Shown one piece after another: positions 61,392 through 64,000 of a stretch of DNA of 64,000 bases (its first letter is position 1; every line of letters starts with the position of its first letter). The position numbers and the translations under genes were made by a program. Location: contig NZ_AP023027.1 in the NCBI RefSeq assembly GCF_014467075.1, positions 3,323,501 through 3,387,500 of the forward strand, written 5' to 3'. This DNA is from Anaerostipes caccae L1-92. GTDB lineage: Bacteria > Bacillota > Clostridia > Lachnospirales > Lachnospiraceae. A model generated the notes under the pieces. The model was not told the DNA's origin and did no database searches. It saw nothing but the letters and a program-made list of their open reading frames with translations.

Positions 61392-63320
61392 TCACCTTTT
61401 AATCTCTTCTAATTTCTGGTTTTTATAAATATAGCTAAATGTATTTTCTTTCATATGCTGTTTTAGCTGCTGGTCATTGTTTGTCCGCAGACGGTTTGGT
61501 TCTGCGTGGTAAATGGTCACAGTATAACCTTCGTCAAGTAAAATGTCTTCGCTTCCCACCGGCTCATTCTTTTGGCCGATATATTCTTTTTTCTTGATCA
61601 CTTTTCCATTTTGATCTTTGATTATGATAGAAGCATATACCTGGTTCTGGAAGTAACAATGCGGTCCATAGTCCGTATAGTTTGTATCAATCCATGCACT
61701 TCCGCCGATTATGTCCATCTTTGCAAATTCCCAGTCCCCTAAACCTAAAAATTCAAACTGCTGCTTTTCAAGCTTTTGAGACACTAATTTGTGATCTTTC
61801 ACCACATAAATATAGGTGTTCTTAAACGCATTTTTCTTTAAACTGTCATCACTGTTTGTCTGCAAGCGATCTGGTTCTGCGTGATAAATGCTGACTCTTG
61901 CATCTTCCGGCATTGGGATCTTTGTGTCGTGTTTTTGTGTCCAGTCAGTCCCTTTATATTCTTTAAAAAACAACAGCTTTCCTTCTTTGCTTCTTACCTT
62001 GATATAAGCGTATCTTCCCGTAAAGTATGGATGAATCTGACTGCCATATTCATTCAGCCCATGCAGTATTGCATGATCTCCCCCCGCATACTCAAGCTGT
62101 GCAAAATGTACATCTTTTCCTGCCGAAGTCCCAATGCCATAAAAATCAAAGGTCTGTTTTGCAGATGGAGTCTCCGTTTGATTCGGCCTCGTTGCTCTTG
62201 TGATCCTGTCTGCATCCGTTTTTTCTAACCAAACTTTACAATTTTTAAAAGAATTGAGAGTTACTCCATCTATCATAACGTCTTTTGCTGAAACTGTGGT
62301 TTCTCTCTCCACTTTTTTTCTCCATGCACCATTCTTGTTCTGTACTACCAGATAACGATTGCCTGCGACTCCTCTAATCTCTACTTTCTCCTGATTCAGA
62401 ATTGTTTCTGACCCAAGGCTTCTTCCAGCGTCATAACGCATGGTCAGAGCTCTTCCTTTCGTTCTCTGGTTCCCCTCAAATGATGCTGCTGGTGCAGAAG
62501 ATGCAAAAATGACAGATGACAAATTCATCTGCAACGCGGGCGCAACATGATGTGCATTGTTTATACTGATACTGTGGTAATCCACAGCACTGCCGGACCG
62601 AGCCGCCAACACACAAAGATCATACCAAGAACACGGTGAACGCAGCCAAAACCAATCACCGCTTCCATCCTGATACTGATTCAAGCTAATTTTCAGCCCC
62701 TTATTTACATTCGATTCCTCATTTGTTCCAACACTAATCTGCTTACTTCCCAGCTCTCCCTGCGCTAAATACAGCTTATCTTTTGTTGTATAAATGCTCC
62801 CGTTTTCTTGATCCGCTGTCCTGATCGCTGTTTCTCTCATAACCCTTTGTTCTGCTCCGGAAAAATAGGATGGATCACTGGACATATCTTTTAAAACACT
62901 TCTTATTTCGCTTCCTCCATAGTGATTGCCGTTTACCTGACTTGGATTGTTTTTGTACTCACATCTCCAGTTCGCTTCATAAGCATGAGTAACTCTGGGA
63001 CTGTAAAACCACTGTCGTTCCTTCAGCGGTGTCGCTGCAAACAACACCAATCCATTCTCTTCGGCAGGATCTTTTCCTGCGATATACCAGCTCTGGGCAG
63101 CTCCTCTTCCATTTTGTCCAAACATTACTTTTTGAACTTTCTTGTCTGCTGCTCCGCTAAGGCTATAGTCTGTCAGCAGCTCTTCCTTTGTGGCAAATCC
63201 CTCTATTTCGGGCTCTGCCGCTGAAACCTTTCTTGTCCTCCCCGGACTGGCCGGCAGGCTCCCCATTAAGAGACATGCTGACATCAGCCATGCAGCTGCT
63301 TTGACTGCTTCTTTTCTCAT
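61392..63320 (-). CDS. DUF6273 surface protein with two C-terminal carbohydrate-binding-like modules
   Basis: 642 residues. Signal peptide (RKEAVKAAAWLMSACLLMGSLPA), a DUF6273-like domain much like 58153 (VNGNHYGGSEIRSVLKDM near 135, GDWFWLRSPCSWYD near 220), then two tandem modules of about 110 residues that share FDFYGIG/FEFLGLG starts and the motif IYHAEPDRLQTN/IYHAEPNRLRTN. That motif recalls the putative mucin/carbohydrate-binding module of enhancin-like proteins; the link is tentative. ATG 63320 has GGGAAGGA ahead; the frame upstream to 63383 lacks a signal. Confidence 0.82.
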   Translation of the reverse strand: MRKEAVKAAAWLMSACLLMGSLPASPGRTRKVSAAEPEIEGFATKEELLTDYSLSGAADKKVQKVMFGQNGRGAAQSWYIAGKDPAEENGLVLFAATPLKERQWFYSPRVTHAYEANWRCEYKNNPSQVNGNHYGGSEIRSVLKDMSSDPSYFSGAEQRVMRETAIRTADQENGSIYTTKDKLYLAQGELGSKQISVGTNEESNVNKGLKISLNQYQDGSGDWFWLRSPCSWYDLCVLAARSGSAVDYHSISINNAHHVAPALQMNLSSVIFASSAPAASFEGNQRTKGRALTMRYDAGRSLGSETILNQEKVEIRGVAGNRYLVVQNKNGAWRKKVERETTVSAKDVMIDGVTLNSFKNCKVWLEKTDADRITRATRPNQTETPSAKQTFDFYGIGTSAGKDVHFAQLEYAGGDHAILHGLNEYGSQIHPYFTGRYAYIKVRSKEGKLLFFKEYKGTDWTQKHDTKIPMPEDARVSIYHAEPDRLQTNSDDSLKKNAFKNTYIYVVKDHKLVSQKLEKQQFEFLGLGDWEFAKMDIIGGSAWIDTNYTDYGPHCYFQNQVYASIIIKDQNGKVIKKKEYIGQKNEPVGSEDILLDEGYTVTIYHAEPNRLRTNNDQQLKQHMKENTFSYIYKNQKLEEIKR

Positions 63321-63639
63321 TATTTTTTCCTTCCCTTCATTTATGCTTATCATTTTAACGTTTATATTATACTTCTCCCACAAGTTCTTTTGAGCCTTTC
63401 TCCTGATTTTACACTTCTACCGACGCAAACACCCAAAATCCAGCTGCCCCTGTCGATTGTATAACTTAACAGCCGTCTTTAATATGTTATTCCCGCTATA
63501 ATTTCCTGCGTTGACGTCATTTCACTCTTTTTCTCTTGAAGCCAATATACTATAATAGAAAAAAGAGCAGCAGTCCATTTAGTTGCAAAATCTGTGTAAC
63601 GATTTCTGCTGTTCACTAATAATCTGGAGGTGTCTGAAC
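63321..63639. other. AT-rich gap without a gene
   Basis: 319 bases between the divergent DUF6273 gene and the response regulator. A TATAAT (63551-63556) lies about 85 bases before the latter, without a convincing -35. No repeat recognised. Confidence 0.4.
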
Positions 63640-64000
63640 ATGAGAATAATTCTTTGTGACGACGAAGATACTTGCTGCAAACTCTATACGTGGATGTTAA
63701 GAAATATTAAGACAAAATATGATTTGGATTTCACCATAGAAGTTTGCAACAAGGGAGAGCAGCTTTTATTTTTATCTGAAGATCTGACTTCTTCCGACAT
63801 TATTTTACTGGATATTATGATGCCTGGCATCGACGGCATCCAAACCGCAAAACAACTCCGGGAGAATGGAATTGACAGCAAGATTATCTTTCTTACCAGC
63901 CTTTCTGACAAGATGCTTGAAGCCTTTGACGTTTTTGCTTACCATTACATCATAAAAGATGCTGTATCAAAAGAAAAATTTGAAGAAATCATCGTCCGGG
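63640..64000 (+). CDS. Response regulator, LytTR/AgrA type, N-terminal fragment
   Basis: Open from ATG 63640 to the right edge (120 codons). Receiver domain: MRIILCDDEDTCCKLYTWML at the start, phospho-Asp in IILLDIMMPGIDGIQTAKQL near residue 55, and KIIFLTSLSDKMLEAF. The pattern (DDE start, short receiver, AFDVFAYHYIIKDAVSKEKF) suits regulators with a LytTR DNA-binding domain, which would lie beyond the window. GGAGG precedes the start. Confidence 0.85.
   Translation, partial: MRIILCDDEDTCCKLYTWMLRNIKTKYDLDFTIEVCNKGEQLLFLSEDLTSSDIILLDIMMPGIDGIQTAKQLRENGIDSKIIFLTSLSDKMLEAFDVFAYHYIIKDAVSKEKFEEIIVR

Overview
The window looks like chromosome from a spore-forming, gut-type Clostridia, most likely a Lachnospiraceae member. 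The reasons are the gene content (BofA-like and DUF1002 proteins, an NADP-type glutamate dehydrogenase, many PTS operons, Tad pilus genes, DUF6273 surface proteins), strong AGGAGG ribosome sites and moderately low G+C. I cannot fix the genus from sequence alone. No rRNA, tRNA, CRISPR array or complete insertion sequence is visible. Most genes run leftward (minus strand).

Layout. 1-2.7 kb: the 3' part of a Tad/Flp pilus operon (A24 prepilin peptidase, degenerate CpaE/TadZ-like protein, TadA ATPase, start of a TadB-like protein). 2.75-7.1 kb: a PTS operon with a PRD regulator carrying its own EIIA-like domain, an ascorbate-type EIIB and EIIC, and a stand-alone TrpA-like protein. 7.1-14.9 kb: housekeeping and envelope genes (BofA-like, DUF1002, YfhO, glycosyltransferase, gdhA) and a RhuM-like pseudogene broken by an in-frame amber codon. 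15.3-20.4 kb: an amino-acid ABC transporter next to an orphan MetQ, mutY and comFC.

20.6-32.7 kb is the most interesting stretch. It holds two tandem copies of a glucitol-type PTS locus (SorC-family regulator, GutM, SrlA, SrlE, SrlB and a 439-residue Rossmann/SAF oxidoreductase). Copy 1 also has downstream genes for a class II aldolase, a YjbQ-family protein and a triose-phosphate-isomerase-like protein. The two oxidoreductases appear identical in protein while their DNA differs at many silent sites. Both copies have a similar hairpin-forming stretch between gutM and srlA. The set reads as a polyol-phosphate catabolic system whose substrate I cannot name.

33.1-40.5 kb: a class III aminotransferase, two DeoR-type regulators, a mannose-family PTS with a fused EIIC-EIID, and alanine dehydrogenase. 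DeoR-like repeat sites in front of the PTS, ald and the aminotransferase/regulator pair suggest one regulon, perhaps for an amino-containing sugar. 40.7-51.4 kb: a membrane protein, a gene-poor repeat-rich stretch, an orphan AbiEi-like protein, a DUF4143 ATPase with four upstream iterons, recD2, mreB, a methyltransferase and glgX. 51.6-64 kb: two inverted polysaccharide deacetylase genes around a RelBE-type toxin-antitoxin pair, a hybrid histidine kinase, a YxeA-family protein, two DUF6273 surface proteins, an HD-GYP response regulator and the start of a LytTR-type response regulator.

A dispersed palindromic repeat (core about 61 nt, conserved flank up to about 120 nt) recurs at least five times, usually beginning at the base right after the stop codon of a leftward gene. 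Its stem covaries between copies.
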